From contig PJRA01000011.1 of assembly GCA_016987375.1 (NCBI GenBank), positions 379,603 through 443,602 of the forward strand: DNA of 64,000 bases, given 5' to 3'. Below, piece by piece: positions 21,899-36,800 of this stretch. The position numbers and the translations under genes were made by a program. The notes beneath the pieces were generated by a model that saw only the letters and a list, made by a program, of their open reading frames with translations, was not told the DNA's origin and did no database searches. This DNA comes from Brachionus koreanus (lineage: Eukaryota; Rotifera; Eurotatoria; Ploima; Brachionidae). The stretch's first letter is position 1; every line of letters begins with the position of its first letter.

Positions 21899-24800
21899 AT
21901 GCATTCGAATAGCTCAAGCCATATTTCGCCATCTCGTAAAACGCCAATATTCAGCTCAAATAATGCGCTTCAATTCAACTCGTCTGTGTCACAACCTTTG
22001 ACAGGCTCGCTCAATAGTTTGTCAAGCTCAAGTTTGTTGAAAATTGGGCCTTCATCCGACTCAACATCGCATAATCTCATCTCAAACAAGCTTTATTCAA
22101 CCTCTCCATACTCAAATTCAAATAAGCAAAATGATTACTACCATTATCCATTAAAAAATGGTGAGATTTTTTTCATTGCACTTATTACCCCAAGAAGACA
22201 GAGCATATGTTAGATAAAACAGGAATAAATGATTCTTTTTTATGCTTTTTTTTATTATTTTACACAAATAATTCGGTTTATATGCTTAGATTAAAATCAA
22301 AATTGGATTTTATTGAGGCTTTATTTGCAAACATATATTTGTATATTTGTAATTTAGATAACTTTTTTTTTCTAATTTTATATGACCTATTTCTTAATTT
22401 AAACAATACGCTTGCTTTATTTGTGTATTTGTTTTGAACTTTTTTAGATTAGATTCGTTGCTAACTTAGATTAATGACTTTAAATTGAGATTTTAATTTT
22501 TAAGTCAATATTTTAAGAAGAGAAAAAAAGTAAAGTTTTTTTTTTTACTAGAATTATTTTGAGATTATTTTTGTAATATGTTATTTATAATTAACATTCT
22601 ATTTTAAAAAATAAATGAATAAAAAGTGCGTTTTCCAGGCCATAGTCAATATTATAATAGGCTGTTTTTTTTTCTATACTATTTACGAGTTTTTAGTCAC
22701 GTATTAAATTTTCAATTTTATAAAGCTTGTTTGTATATTTTTTAATTTTTAAAAGCAAAAAGCAAACAAATTATTTTTAATTAATTGGATTTTACCTGAA
22801 TTTCATTGTTTTTTTTTTGAAAAAAAAAATTGATATTTCCAACAATATTTAATAGAAATAAAATTAATTTAAAAATATGTATATTATTCGACTATTTTTG
22901 AATTGAAATATAATCAAGATTAAAAAATCAATAAATCATTGATTGCCCACCTTAAGCAGTGCTAATTAGAACAAAAAAGTAATGCTATTTTTGTTTAGTC
23001 AAAAATTAAAATTTTTCATTAAATAGGAAATATTTTTGTAGTAAGTAAAAATTTATATTTATTCATTTAAAAACTCACTAATCCTCAACTCGTAATTTAG
23101 AAGAAAAAACCTTTTATTAAATAGCTAAACTTCAATAAGAATTTCAACAATAAAGACATAAGCTAGAAGAGCAAGCGTTAAATTTTAACCTTAAGTAATG
23201 TATCTGGATCAGTCGAAATTAGAACTTTCCTTTTTGGCTTTGTATGGCATGATAAGTTTTTTTTTCTTTTTTATTTTCTAGAAAAATCTGTATTTTAAGT
23301 AGGCGCTCAAAAATCTCGTTAAGGATTATCATAAATTGATTATTCACATATAAAAGCGAGTAGGTTGTTGAATAAAAATAATTTCATCTTATTAAATAAC
23401 TTGTTAAAGTGTTTAAAGATTATTTTTTCGGAAAAATAGCTTTGTTTTAATAAGCAATAAAAATATTTGAAATATTTTTTATTGGGCTTAGAAACCATTT
23501 TTTAAAAGCTTAAGAATTTTAATAACGTTGTATTATTAAAAGACAAAGAAACGGATGCCTTGATCGACCCAAAGAAAAAACTAACAGCGACTACTTTTAT
23601 TCATCAACCTACAAATATTCCGAGTCAAAATTACGGACAGCAACGAACACGCCGACCGTCACCCTCAACGCCGTCCGTCTATTCAAATTTAGACGATCCA
23701 TATTCGAACTCTTCGTTTTTTCTCAAACAAACACCCAGCAACAAAGTGCAGACCAATCGGTACTACTCGACAGGATCAAATCCGTCCGCCAACTCGATAA
23801 AAAAGTCGACTTCACTCAAAAATCCAGCTCGGCCAGCCATCATTCAACCGCCTAATCATACAAACAACATCGTTAATCTTAATGTGGTTAACCCCACGTA
23901 CACAAACGCGTCAACTATTAAACCGGTTATTCACAAAAGATCACCCAAAACGTTTGTCTCACCAAATCGGTTTGAATCAGCCCAAATAGATCAAAGCAAT
24001 TCTAGATTAAACACGTTTGATCAAGCCGAGCCGATTACGAATGAAATTCAGCTTCGAGCTAGATCTAAATCAAAGACGACAGATTTGAATAATTCACAAA
24101 ATAATTTATTGACGAGTTCAAGCTCGATTAAGAAGACACTAGAAAACATTGAGCTCAAAATGAGAATTGTTTCAAGTCCGAGTATACGCATAGCCGATTT
24201 GTTCAAGTGTTTTCTTAAAAATGTGCCCAAGTCGACCGAAACCATAGAGGTTTGTGATTTTATTTTCATTTTTTTTTGATTCTTTTGTCCCAAGAAATTC
24301 AAATGATAAACAAATGAGAAAAAGTTTAATATTATCTCTATTTAAATTAGTTGAATAAATTGCTTGCGGCAAGTGTCCAAATAAGGTTTTTAGTTTTTGA
24401 TTTATAGATCATTAATGTCATTTTAAAATGTTTTCAAATGACTAGTATAATTATTATTTTTATTATTATTATTATTATTATTATAAATTGAATTTCATGA
24501 TTTTTCTAAGCAACAAATAATAAGCTATTTGAATAAAAAAAAAAGGTAATAACTTTCAATATTTAATTATTTATTTCATTCGAAATTTTATTTTTGTTAA
24601 GTTCTTTTTTTTGATATTCATTTTTTTCTGAGTCATATATTTATCATTCAAAATGAGACTATAAAATAGTCGATAAATTAAAATCTTAAATTTTTAGAAT
24701 ATTCGAAGATTTTTGTTATTTTTTCGAGCAATATTTGATTTTTTAAGAATTTTCAAATTTTTTTCTCTAATTATTTATTATTCTAGAATATCTAAAATAT

Positions 24801-27800
24801 GTTTTGAAAAGACTTTAAAGTTGTTAGTATTTTTGGTCTCAGCAAGATTTGAGTTTTACACTTACAGCAGAATTTAAATTAGTAATTTTATTTTTACCTG
24901 GCTCACTCTGATTTTATCCATTGTCGACGCCAAGATATATTTAGCATTTCGAATTAAGATAATTTTGCTCTTTATTTTATTGTTATTATAGCTTCATTGA
25001 ACATCTAGGTCGATCAAAATAATTGTGAAAACCCAAAAAGTTTAAGTTTTTGAGGTTCGAGTAAAAATTGATAGTTTATAGCCAATTGATCTTATGGCAA
25101 TATTAGTAGAAACACGATTGAGAAAATGACCAAATAACTATATCAATGAAATTCATTTCTTATAATTTAATCCATGATAGTTCAATGTTATTGAAAACTA
25201 AATAGGTCTTTTTAACAATCTTTAGATTCAAGATTTTTAATCAAAGTAAAATTTCTAATTTTCAAAAAACCTTAGTTACATATACTGGATATAAATCTTT
25301 TTTTTTAAACTAGTCTTTCTATTTTTTTTATTTTAATCAAAGAAGAAAAAATTTAAATTTTATTAATAAATATGAGTTTAGTTTATGTGTAGAAAACAAA
25401 AAATTTTGCTTTTAAAATAAAATTGATAGTCATAAATCATTCGTCACAGAGATGATAAAAAGAACAACAAGTTTCTTTATAGTTTGGAGTGAAAAAGTTG
25501 GAATTAAAAAGAATTTATCGAACAGACAACATTTTTTAGTTTAAGCTTTTTTTTTTAGAAAAAAAAAGACTGACTATTTTCTGTAGTCAGGTCAAAAAAT
25601 TTTCTCTTGACCAGAAAGCTCTCTGTAAAAAAAATAACTCTGTTAGAATAAATTTTCAATTAAAAAACTAGCAACTCTATTCAATTTGTGACAGTCTTGT
25701 AAAAAACTAGTAAAAATTTTAACAAAAAAAGAAAAAAATATTTTCTTATAATTTAAAAAGAGTCCATTCTTTTTCAATATTAAGCTTAAGTTATGTTGCA
25801 TCAATTCATCAATCAAAGTGTAAGCATGTTAATTTTTAATTTTATATGAACCGAAAGGAAATAGTCTAAATTTGAAACAATCATACGTAGTTAGTCCTAA
25901 TTGAAGTGAAAAAAAGGATATTAGTCAAAATTAGAACGTAGATAAACGGAATTGTACAACAAAATTCAATGACTATATTAAATATACAAAATAAGAGTCA
26001 AGAAGGGCGAAGCCGCTAGGACCTGCCTAAAATCTACAGAATTTTAGTTCTATTCAAAAAAAGATAAAAGTCACAAATATAGCTAGTATTTAATATTAAT
26101 AAATTTATTTGTAAACAAATTTAAATCAGTTTTAAATTCATTAAAAGAATTATGAAATTAATTAGAATTTAAATTTAAGCCTTTCACCATGCTTTAAGGC
26201 TTGGGGCAGATTAGAATTTCTTAACTAAAATAACTTTTAAACTCTTGTGAGAAAGAAGAAATTTTCATCGAAACTTTAAAAAAACAAAATTTAATAAATT
26301 GATTTAAAAATTAAAATTTCATTTTTAAATTATATAAAAATCCAATTTTTTTTTTCGAAGATCCTAAGCATACAATGAGTCATCCTATTAGTTTGATTTC
26401 AAAACAAATCGAATTATGCAGAGTTTATTTTAGTTTTAAAAGTAGACTTTAAAAGTCTGGTTAACTATTTAATCAGACTTTAAATCGATTTAGACCTTAA
26501 ATACTCTTACAATTTTTCAAAAGTAAATAAATTAAACTTTTAATTAAATTACAAAAATCAAATTTGCTTTAAAAAATTTTCAATATTTTTCTTATTCTTT
26601 TTTCTTTTTTTTTCTATTAATAAGTATATATAAAATATTCTAAATCTAACAATATTTAAGTAAATATGTTTAATCCTAACAATGTCTGGCTCAATTGAGC
26701 TACTCATACTAAATGTGATTAAATAGAAGAAGCTAATCGAACTTTACATTTTTTATTTAATAGAAAATTTTAGAATTTGTTTGGTTTGTTTGAAAAAGAG
26801 CGAGAGCTAGGTTTAATAGGATATTCGAATTATTCACGTTTTTCTTTTCACTAGTTTAGCTTTTATAATGTCATCTCTTAATCCAAAAGCTAAATTTAAC
26901 AATAGCAATTATAATAATCATAATTTAAAAATAAATGCAATTAATTATAATAATAATAATTCAAAAACAAAAATTGTAAAAAATACGATTTCCTCGCTTA
27001 ATTCTTCTCCTACTAGCAATTTATCTGTATCGAATGGAAATAAATTATCATCTTCTCTATCAATTCAAAACGTAAGCCCAAATTTCAAACCTACAACTAG
27101 CAACGCTAGAACTAAAACGAAATCTGCAGCAAGCACTGCTCAAAAAAACTATTCCCAAGTTCGAACGAACAAATCAGACAATATTTATCTGAGAAAACAA
27201 TCCAAATTAAACTTTTTCTTAATGTTTAGTAATTTACCATTCAACAGTACACTCCATCCCTTTAATAATTATATTCACAATAATCACTTTTATTTGAACA
27301 CATTTCAGTCGTTGGTCCACTATGGCGATAATATTGGTGCTAAAGTTGTCAAGTGTCTAATAAACGAAAATTCCTATGAGACACAAAATCTCATCACGAC
27401 CGATTATGACATATACCAAGGACCTGCTCTGTGCATAACATACGATGCAATACTCAAAGATGAGCATTGGGATGAGATATTTGTTAACAACGATGAGGAC
27501 GGTTCGGTTCCCTCCCAAAACAAGCCGTCTCATACGCCACGATCTAAACCCCTTCACAAACAAGGCATCAATAGCCAAGCAACAAAATTCATGTCTTTTT
27601 TTCATATTTCTGATTTTATAGCCATTCTAAGTGGCTTTAAAGTTGCGTTTGTCGACCCTTATGAGAGAATTTCGACAGACGAACGATCTTATGTCGCCAT
27701 ATTCGATCTAAAAAATGACACTAATGACATTGAACAATTCGAAGATCAGTTCAAACCTCTGGAAAAAATATTCAATGTTCCATTGTTAAAAAGCAAATTT

Positions 27801-30800
27801 TACAATGGCACTATTATTCGATTGCCACTAAGAACTCAAAATAGTAGTTGTAGTGTATCAAACAAGCTTGTGTATGTTAAAGACATTCTTGTCAATGCCA
27901 AAGATTTCATGAAAGAAGCTCATTTACACATACTGTTCTCAAAAAATATATCAAATATTCAATTTTGTAGAAGCAAAGATAATCAAAATATTGAAAAAGT
28001 AAATTTAAAAAAAATAAAAAAAAAAACTTGTTCAAAGTCAAAAATTTTAGTCAGCTAAAAATAGTTTCAAAATAATATTTTAATTTTAAAGCTTATTTAA
28101 ATTTTAATCCCATAGGCAAATTTAAATTTATGGTTAACAATTATGTTCAAAAATTAATTATTAAAAAACTCTCTAATCATTTTTTTATGCATAAGTTAAT
28201 TTTTATTCAATGTTCATTTTATTTTTTTTATCTGTGAAATACTGTAAAATATTTATGCATATAATGATTATTTGTGGTTAAACATGGTCTGTTAAACACA
28301 AATGGCATAGTGAATTTTGTATCAAAAAACAACATTAACTTTAAAAAATTTGCAAAATAATATAAGTACTAGAAAATTATCAAAATTAAAATAAAGAGTT
28401 TTTGCAAAGAATAATTTTTGCCTGATATTAGATATTATTAAAGAAATTATTTTTTGTTACAAAATTCTCAATGCTGGTTTTTTGAAATTTAGAATAATAG
28501 AACAGAAAAAAATGTTAAAAATTCTTAAAATTTTTTCAAAGATCAAAATCAAGTTTTTTAACACTCGAAAGTCCGAGCGATTTTCATATCCTTGTTTAAA
28601 AAATTGAAATTTAAATATTTTTGAAAAAAAAATAATTTTAAAAAACAGATTTAAAATATCTTGTTTTTAATTCTTAAAAAATTTTACTTTTCTATATTAC
28701 TAAATTTGAATTTTTTTGAAATCAGTCGGGCTTTCTAGTCTTAAATGCAAAATGGTTCAGCATTCATTGTTATATTATGTAAAACTGCTAATTTTACATA
28801 ATTTGAATTTGGACAAATTTTGCTTTAGTGCTTTTGGCATAACATATTGACTATTGATGCTACTTGAGACAACTTTAAATGTTGCATCAATATTGATAAT
28901 GCAAGAAATTGCAAGCTTTTTGAGCGTAAAATTCTGTTCTATTTTTTTATTTCTAAACAAAAACCAAATACCAACATTATAATATAAAAATGTATTTAAT
29001 TATATATTATATTTAAGAATCAATAGAAAAAAACGAAATATTCTTTTTCCCAGAAAAAAAATTTGATTTGTATTCGTTAATTGTATTTTTGAGTTGATAA
29101 TTATTTAACTCAGTTGAAAAAATTAATTCAATTTAGATTTGAGCCTCATAAATGTTCAGCTTGACAATTAAAGTATTTTACTGAACTTAAACTTTTGAAA
29201 CAGTTTACATCCACAAGAATACTCTTATTAAAGTACTAATTTTTGACTTATGAACAAGAAAAATAAAAATTTATTGAATAAAATAAGTAAATTTTTGGCA
29301 ATTTTTTTTTAATTAATAGATATATAGCATAAATGTGGAAGACTCGTGCATGGAACAATTTAAGCATAAATACAAAAAAATAAACGATGCTGTCCAAGAA
29401 GGAGAATTTCCACGCACTAGTACAATTATACTAACACTTAGGAAACAAATCGAAACCAAAATAGAAAAGACTGAATGGATTCTATCAATATTTGCAGACA
29501 CAATGCGCTTGTTAAATTCAAATTATTTTCTTATGAAATTGGCAATTCCGATTTCGGAAAATTGTGACAAAGACCTTCGTTTTAGCCACAAATCTAATTT
29601 GATATCAAGCGACACAGGCTTCATCAAAACACTTTACTTGTCTAAGCCTATAATTTGCTACATTGAAGACAAAGAAGGAATTTTGATGTCACATTTTTGT
29701 CGCTTAAACATAAGCGATTCTCTCAAGTTATCTCATTTCAACGATGCATATGCTCTGATGCTCAAAGATTTGACAAAAATAATTCGAAAAGATCCAACCC
29801 TATTGTGGTCTCTAATGCCTGATATGGGCAAAAATACTGAATTTTCCGAACTGCTAGGAGAAATATGGCAAGAAATAGCCAAACATGAGCTGTTTTACTC
29901 CTCAACTGAAGGATGGGGCTATGTAGCTATCGAGGACATGATTATCAATGATGTGGATGACAAATCCATATTACAAGAAATCTTGACAAAGATCTATTCT
30001 GAAACAAATTATCCAGTTGTGATCATGCCTCCACATGTTTTAAATGCGCTACAAAAATTCAGTCCCAAAGACAGTCTACAAATAATGAGCCCATCGCAAA
30101 CAAGCGATATATTACATAATAATGTAATGCTGATTGAAACACTCAAGCCAAATCAAAAGATAGAGCTTTTAAGATACTTGATTAAAGAACCTGTTGTTAA
30201 TAATCAAAATACGTGGCCGAGTGCAGCCGCAAGATATGTTTTAGATCTGCCTCTGTTGTTACTTTCAAATCAAAAATTTGTCAAATTTCAACCTGTCAAT
30301 AAGGCAAAATCGGTCTATTTAGTCGAAAAAGAATATTTAAAGCTATTCAATTTAAATGATCAATCAAACATGCAATATATAAATCCAGATCTGCCCAAGG
30401 ACATATTGAATATATTCAAAAAATTTGAATTTCAACGTGAGTATAATTGATTATTGAATCTTTTTATTTTTTTCTCTATGACCCGGTTCGTTTTGTTTCA
30501 ATGAAATAAATAATACAAAAAGTGCTCACAAACACACAGAAGAAAAAAATTTACTAAAAAACGCCATACTATTAAAATAAAACGAGAAAGGTAAAGAGGC
30601 TCATAAAAAAAAATTTTAAATTCAAGAACAACTTTTTCTTAAAAGAGAAATGAAGAAAGAAAAGAAAATAATTATTGTTGTTATTAGTATTAAATAAAGC
30701 AATTTCCATTTGAAATTTTGTTTTATATCTTTACCTTTTGTTGAATTAAGCTTCGTTGTTTTTTTTTTAGACTTCGTTTCTTATTTGAAGAGAAAAAAAA

Positions 30801-33800
30801 GGCTCACCTAGCAATAAGTTCTATTGAATTTCTTTGTATTTTAGGTTCTTCTGTTAGTATGCCTTTTCTCCTTCTAAAATTAAGTCTCCTTTATTAATTT
30901 TTTTAATTCTGAATAAACATTTTCCACCAACTCGTCAGAAATTAACAACCTAATTAGTCTAATTTATATGATTAAGATAAGCTTTTAGTGTAGGTTTTTT
31001 GCATACGATAAATATATAAATTCTTCTAATTAACTTTGATATGATAGCAATTATTCTTTAAAAATCACTTGAGTATAAAAGGATAGAGTAATTAATCGAA
31101 ATTTTGAGAGAAACTCAATCATCCGAATTTAGATTTATGCTAGTTTCACGCAGAACCTAAGTTTGAAATTTAAATGCTTTGTTTCGCAGTTTAAAATAAA
31201 AATATGTATATCTAAATTTGTTCAATATTCACTCGTTTATTTCTCAAGTTATATCTTGATTTTTTTTTCTTTTTTGATTAATGCAGAATATAACTAAGAG
31301 ACACAAAAAAATCAAGTTTGCTAACCTCTAAAATACTAAAAAAATAATAAGCTTGATGATAAATATTAAGGTTGTCTAAAAACTAAAGCTACAAAAACAA
31401 GATACTTAGCAAAGTTAAATTGGGTTTAAAAATTGACAATCGACCATTATGTCGAAAGTTTAATACTTAGGCAGCTCTAAACATAGATAAGTTATATAAC
31501 TAGTTAGCATACAATTCAATTAGTTTTCTTCTAAGCAAATAGAAAAAAATGAGAAGACAATATTTGTCTCGATAGGAGTTTTTATTTTCTAATAAAAATA
31601 AAAACGTAAATTTATTTTAAAATAAAAACGAAAAAACTCAGCATTTTTGTTAAATTTCAAGTGCCTTAATTTACGTAATAATATTCATATTTTAATTTAG
31701 GTTAAAAAAAAGTATTCTAAAAAATTTTATTCAAGTTTAATCAATCAATTTTTTAATTAAAATAGAAATAAAAAAATAAAAATAAACACTAGAGGTTTCC
31801 GATCACTTTTAGAGCTTAGCAATTATAATTTGATTAATAGTCGTGAATTTAATCGATAAGAATCATGTTACTAATTTACCTCAGCTCATTTATTCGCGCT
31901 CTTGATCAGCATTTAACTGACTTGAACAAATGAAAATTTATTCTAAAGCTTAGATTTTAATCTAGCAAAAATAATTATAATTTTTTTCTACTTTTCTCTC
32001 ATAGGAAGCCAATGCTCACCACTGTTTTTCACATAAATAAATAAAAAAAATTAAAAAAAAAAAATCTTTATATTTTTCTTTATCAATAAAAAAAGGTTTA
32101 ACTCAACTTCAAATGATATCTGACTCTGAGTTAAGCGAGCTGATCAGCGTGCCTAAAGAATGGCGATGTGGCGAAGAAAAAATTCAATGGCCACGTAGCA
32201 ATGACAAGTATAACATAGTGTGGCTGGAAACTTTATGGAAATATTTGAATGAAAATTTTCCAAACAATCTTTCGATTGTGGAAAACATGAACATAATATT
32301 CACAAATCAGGCTCATTTAAGCCAACTTAGTCTTTACAAGCTATCCAACAATTCTAATTTGGTCTTTACACCTGGTTATGTAAGCTCAGACGATTCGATT
32401 AACATTGAGCTTTATGATAATTTGGTGCGCATAATGAAAAAATTAAACTTTCAATGTATTGACTCATTGCCGGACATAGTGCTTTCTCATCCTTTGTTTT
32501 TCAACTATGTGCCTAATTTAAGAAAGACAAGACTCGGTCTTTTGCAAGCGTTCAAAAACAAATATCGACATGCATCTACTATTAAAATAATACAAGATTT
32601 CAACGCGCTACTAAACGAATTGGACATAAAATTGATACAAAAATATCTTTCTAAAATAGAATTGAGCTATTCGAATTCAAATCTTGATTCGAATCAACGC
32701 GAATTGCTCGAGTTTGTTAAATTTTTGCCCATGTTCGAAAACTCGGCTATCGAATGCATGGATAAATTTATACCTATTAAAGAGTGCCTATATGTCTACT
32801 ACGACACACAAATTCGTCTACCGTTTGAACTTCCCGGACTCGAGTCATTCATTTTTGTTAACTCGTTGGACACTAAAACTCTAATTCAAGACAAGCTTGG
32901 TCTAAACATATGCAAAGAGTTTACACTTATACTACAAGAAATAATCAATTATCTTCACGACCGAGAGCGTAATTCGCTTAACTCGATTAAAATTCATCTC
33001 TTGGGCAAATGGCTTCTATTGAACTGTTCAACCTATGTTCTAGGCTCAAACGATCTAAACGAATCCATTCGAGCTACTAAATTGTTTTTGAATCAAAATC
33101 AAGAGCTTTGTTCACCAAGTCAATTTATAAATCCTGGAAAAAACGAAAAATACTTGCCCATTTTGGATGCGAAAATTTTGCCCTCTCAAGACTTATTACA
33201 AGACGACAAGTGCATCAACGTTCTCAAAGAGCTCAAGATGCGCTCCTATACCGAGCTAAAAATTGACGAAATCATAGATTTATATGAACAATCGATTAAG
33301 TCCATGAACGAGACAAATAGGCGTTTGTTGGCCGAATTAATTATCGAAATTCTGATAAATCGCTACGAACAAAATGAATCGCTGCTAGTCGAGTATTCGC
33401 CAAGTAAGGCGGTCAATTTGCGCCACTATTTAACGTCTGTTAACTGGATTCCGTTGAAAAAAGACCGGCCACAGTCTTATCCTCTGTCGTTGACATGGAA
33501 AGGCGCTGATCCAGCAATGAACAACCGATTTTCGTCACCCAAAGACTGTGTCGACCAGTCGTACTCGTACTGTGTCGGCTCGGTTAACTGCATTTCCGAC
33601 ATAGACATACCCAATCAGCTAAAAGACTTTCTAGACTTGAAAAAAGTCTATTTAGATCAAGTAGTTCGACATTTGAAAATAACCACTAAATGCTTCGAGT
33701 CGTCCGCACTAAAAATCGAATGGTACGACTATTTGACTGTGGCCAAAAAATGCTACGAGTTTATGAGTGTTCACGAGCCGGCCAACATTAATCGCGAGCT

Positions 33801-36800
33801 AAAGGCAAACGATTTGACTGAATGGGTCTGGACAGGATCCGGATTTTCGTCAATTTGGTCTGTTTATCTTTTAAATGACAAAGATCACCCACTGAGCTCT
33901 CATTTGGACACACTGCCCTACGAGCTGTATCCATATTTGGCTTTTTTTGAAACACTCGGAATGAAAAAAACTCCCGATGCCAAACAATTGGAATCGATTA
34001 TTCTAAAATGTGTCAAAAATACTCACAAGTTGATCAATAGTGCCAAGCTCATGTCAAAAGATCAAATTTTAGAGAATGCAGCCAAAAACTATCCACTTAT
34101 AAACTACATTAAGCTTAACTATCCGAATGAAGCAAAATTGATCAGTAATATAAAAGACTATGAAGAATCACTGATAAGTTTGAGCTCTTCTATTAATCCA
34201 TTCGTTAGTCAACCAGTTAGTGCATCAGCGATGAACTCAATAAACGAAGTTTCTAGCGATTTAATTTACTTATACTTGCCAGATGTGTACAAATCTGTTG
34301 ATATCAAAGACAATTTGATCAATTCAGTAATGAGCTTAATTAAGACAAAACATTTTAAACTGTTGGATGAAGAAGCCTACTTGATCAAAAAATCTCAACA
34401 TTGTACCAATTTGTACGATCATTATCGCGTCTACAATGAAATAATTCTTCCAAATTTGAATAATTTGTCCAAAAATGTCAAGGACTCAGTTGTTTTGTTC
34501 GCTTTGGATCATGCTGATACAAAAATGCTCGAAATATTAAAAGATCATCCATGCATACCAGTCAGTCCGTATGGCAGACGCATCAAAAAGCCGAATAAAT
34601 TAATTCATCCAAATGGAAAATTGGCTCCTTTGTATGCTGAATCAGACGAAAGATTTCCCTTTGGTTCTGAACAAGCCTATATCAGAGAGGACAGACTGCA
34701 GATATTGAAAATTTTAGGTATGAAGTGTGATCAGCTCACTTGGAATGAACTCATTGAACGAGCTGAGTCAGTATCGAAAATAAGAGAGTATGATCAAGCA
34801 GTTGAGAGGTCAATAGCTATTTTGAATATACTTAGCGAAATGCTCATTAGTCAAGAGGAAATTTTGAGAAGAAGTAAGTTATTTTATTAATTTAAAAAAT
34901 TTATCTTTTATTTTTAATCAAGAAATTTTTCCATATTATTCAAATTTTGTATGCACAGATTTTCAAATTGAAAAAAAAAAAACTCGATATTCGAGCAAAA
35001 TTTTTTTTTCTGCATTTTATTTAGAAGATAGGATTGAATTAAATTTTTGATTTAATTTTATTTTTTTCAACTTGAATGTTTTTCAAAATTTGTTAAAAAA
35101 GTTAAACTATGGCTTTGAAACCTTTGAAAATAATAGTATACGCAATCAAATTTAAATGCGCATTTAGGAACAACGATTTACTTAAAAAATAATTAGATTC
35201 AGGTTGAATAGAAGAATTTTGTTTTATCATTTATAAAAAAAAAGAAAATGATTGATAGAAATCTTTATAAACCTAGTATTGTTCCATACTTAATCATATT
35301 ATTATTATTTTATCATTATTTAAACGATAATAAAGCTAAATTAATTATTTAAACGAGAATTTAATTTTAAGACAATTATTTATGTATCAATTTTGTTCTT
35401 ATTTATAAAGTTAGTACTTAGAAAATGAATAAAAACATGCCAAATAAAAAAGTCCGAATTACAGATTCAATTTTCAAATGCTAGTTTTGTTGCTTTATCC
35501 AATATGTTACGTGTTTTTATTTGTTGAATAAAATTTTCTGATCCACTGGTTTTATTTACCTGACTTGCTTTTGAAAGTAAATTTTGTGATAAAAATATTC
35601 CATCTCTGAAACTCGATCTTAAATATTTTTTGGTTGTGTTTTTGATCAAGAATAATGTTCATGTAAAATAGGAATATTTTAGTCTGTACTGATGTATCAA
35701 TTTTTTGACCTGATCAAACATTTTTGTTGTTCCGATAATTAACTAGTAAGTTATTTAGGATAAAAAAAATATTTAAAATTTAATCAATTATTGACAGATT
35801 CTTCTTTTAAATAAAAATACAAAAATTTAAATTTAAAAGAATAAATCAATCGGAATGTTAGAATTTTAAAAACATGTTATCACTAAAATAAAATTTTGTC
35901 CTTTTTTTAATCGAAAACTGGTTTAAATTTTTAACTTTAAAAAACATGTCACATGTCTTGAAATGAGATTTGGTGTAAATTTAAAATCAAATGTGACATT
36001 TAACTAAGACTTAAATAAACCACTTTAATAAAAACCTTGATAAATTACTTAATAATAACTCAACTTTTATAAGAAAAAATTATCAATACTAAATAGATTA
36101 CCGTATTCCCTTGCAAATAAATGGGCCCTAAATTGTCTCTTTTTTGAAAATTTTAGGACTCTTGGTTCTAATAAGATATGTTATAGAGATCTTGAATTGA
36201 CAAATCACAAAAATATTAAGATGATATGATGTTTTTATGAGGGAATGCGGCAATAATTTCTTCAAAGTTGAAGTGGATTTCATAATTTTCGGTTTTATTA
36301 CATGTCTTAGATCAAAATTTTAACCAGTAATGATATAAAAGCACATTAAAGGGCTACACTAATTTTTTTTATTTATTTAAATTATTATATTATTTATTTT
36401 TTTATTCGCAATAGAAAAACAAAAAGAAAAATTGAATAATACAGTGGTTCTTGTAGAAATGAAATGTTCCGTTCCTGAAAAAGGAACGGAACGGAGACGC
36501 ATTCCATCCATTCTTTCTGTTCCATTTCATATAATTTCCCTTTGAAATTATTTAGTGTTTTCTAATTAATTTTTGATGAATGGAACGGAATGGATGGAAT
36601 GGAATGGGAATGCTTTTTTTTAGGAATGCGTCTCCATTCCGTTCCTGAAAAAGGAACGGAACGTTTCATTTTTACAAGAACCACTGTAGTATTGTGATTA
36701 TTAAAAAAAGAATAAATTCTAATATATTTATATAGAAACTATCTAATTTTCTTTTGTTAACACTAGAAGCACCAAACGAGTTATTTTGACTCGTTTGAAA

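Noticed and set aside
22207..22437. 76-codon frame after sacsin exon 1
   Set aside because: Lies in intron 1, hydrophobic AT-driven sequence, no family resemblance.
26868..28058. Single 396-codon gene reading through the exon 3 frame
   Set aside because: A strong acceptor (ttttatttgaacacatttcag) at 27308 and the gapless fit of exon 2 to exon 3 show that only 27309-27998 belongs to the main sacsin transcript.
35467..35649. 60-codon minus-strand frame in sacsin intron 5
   Set aside because: No ATG start, no recognised family; possibly transposon debris but not supportable.
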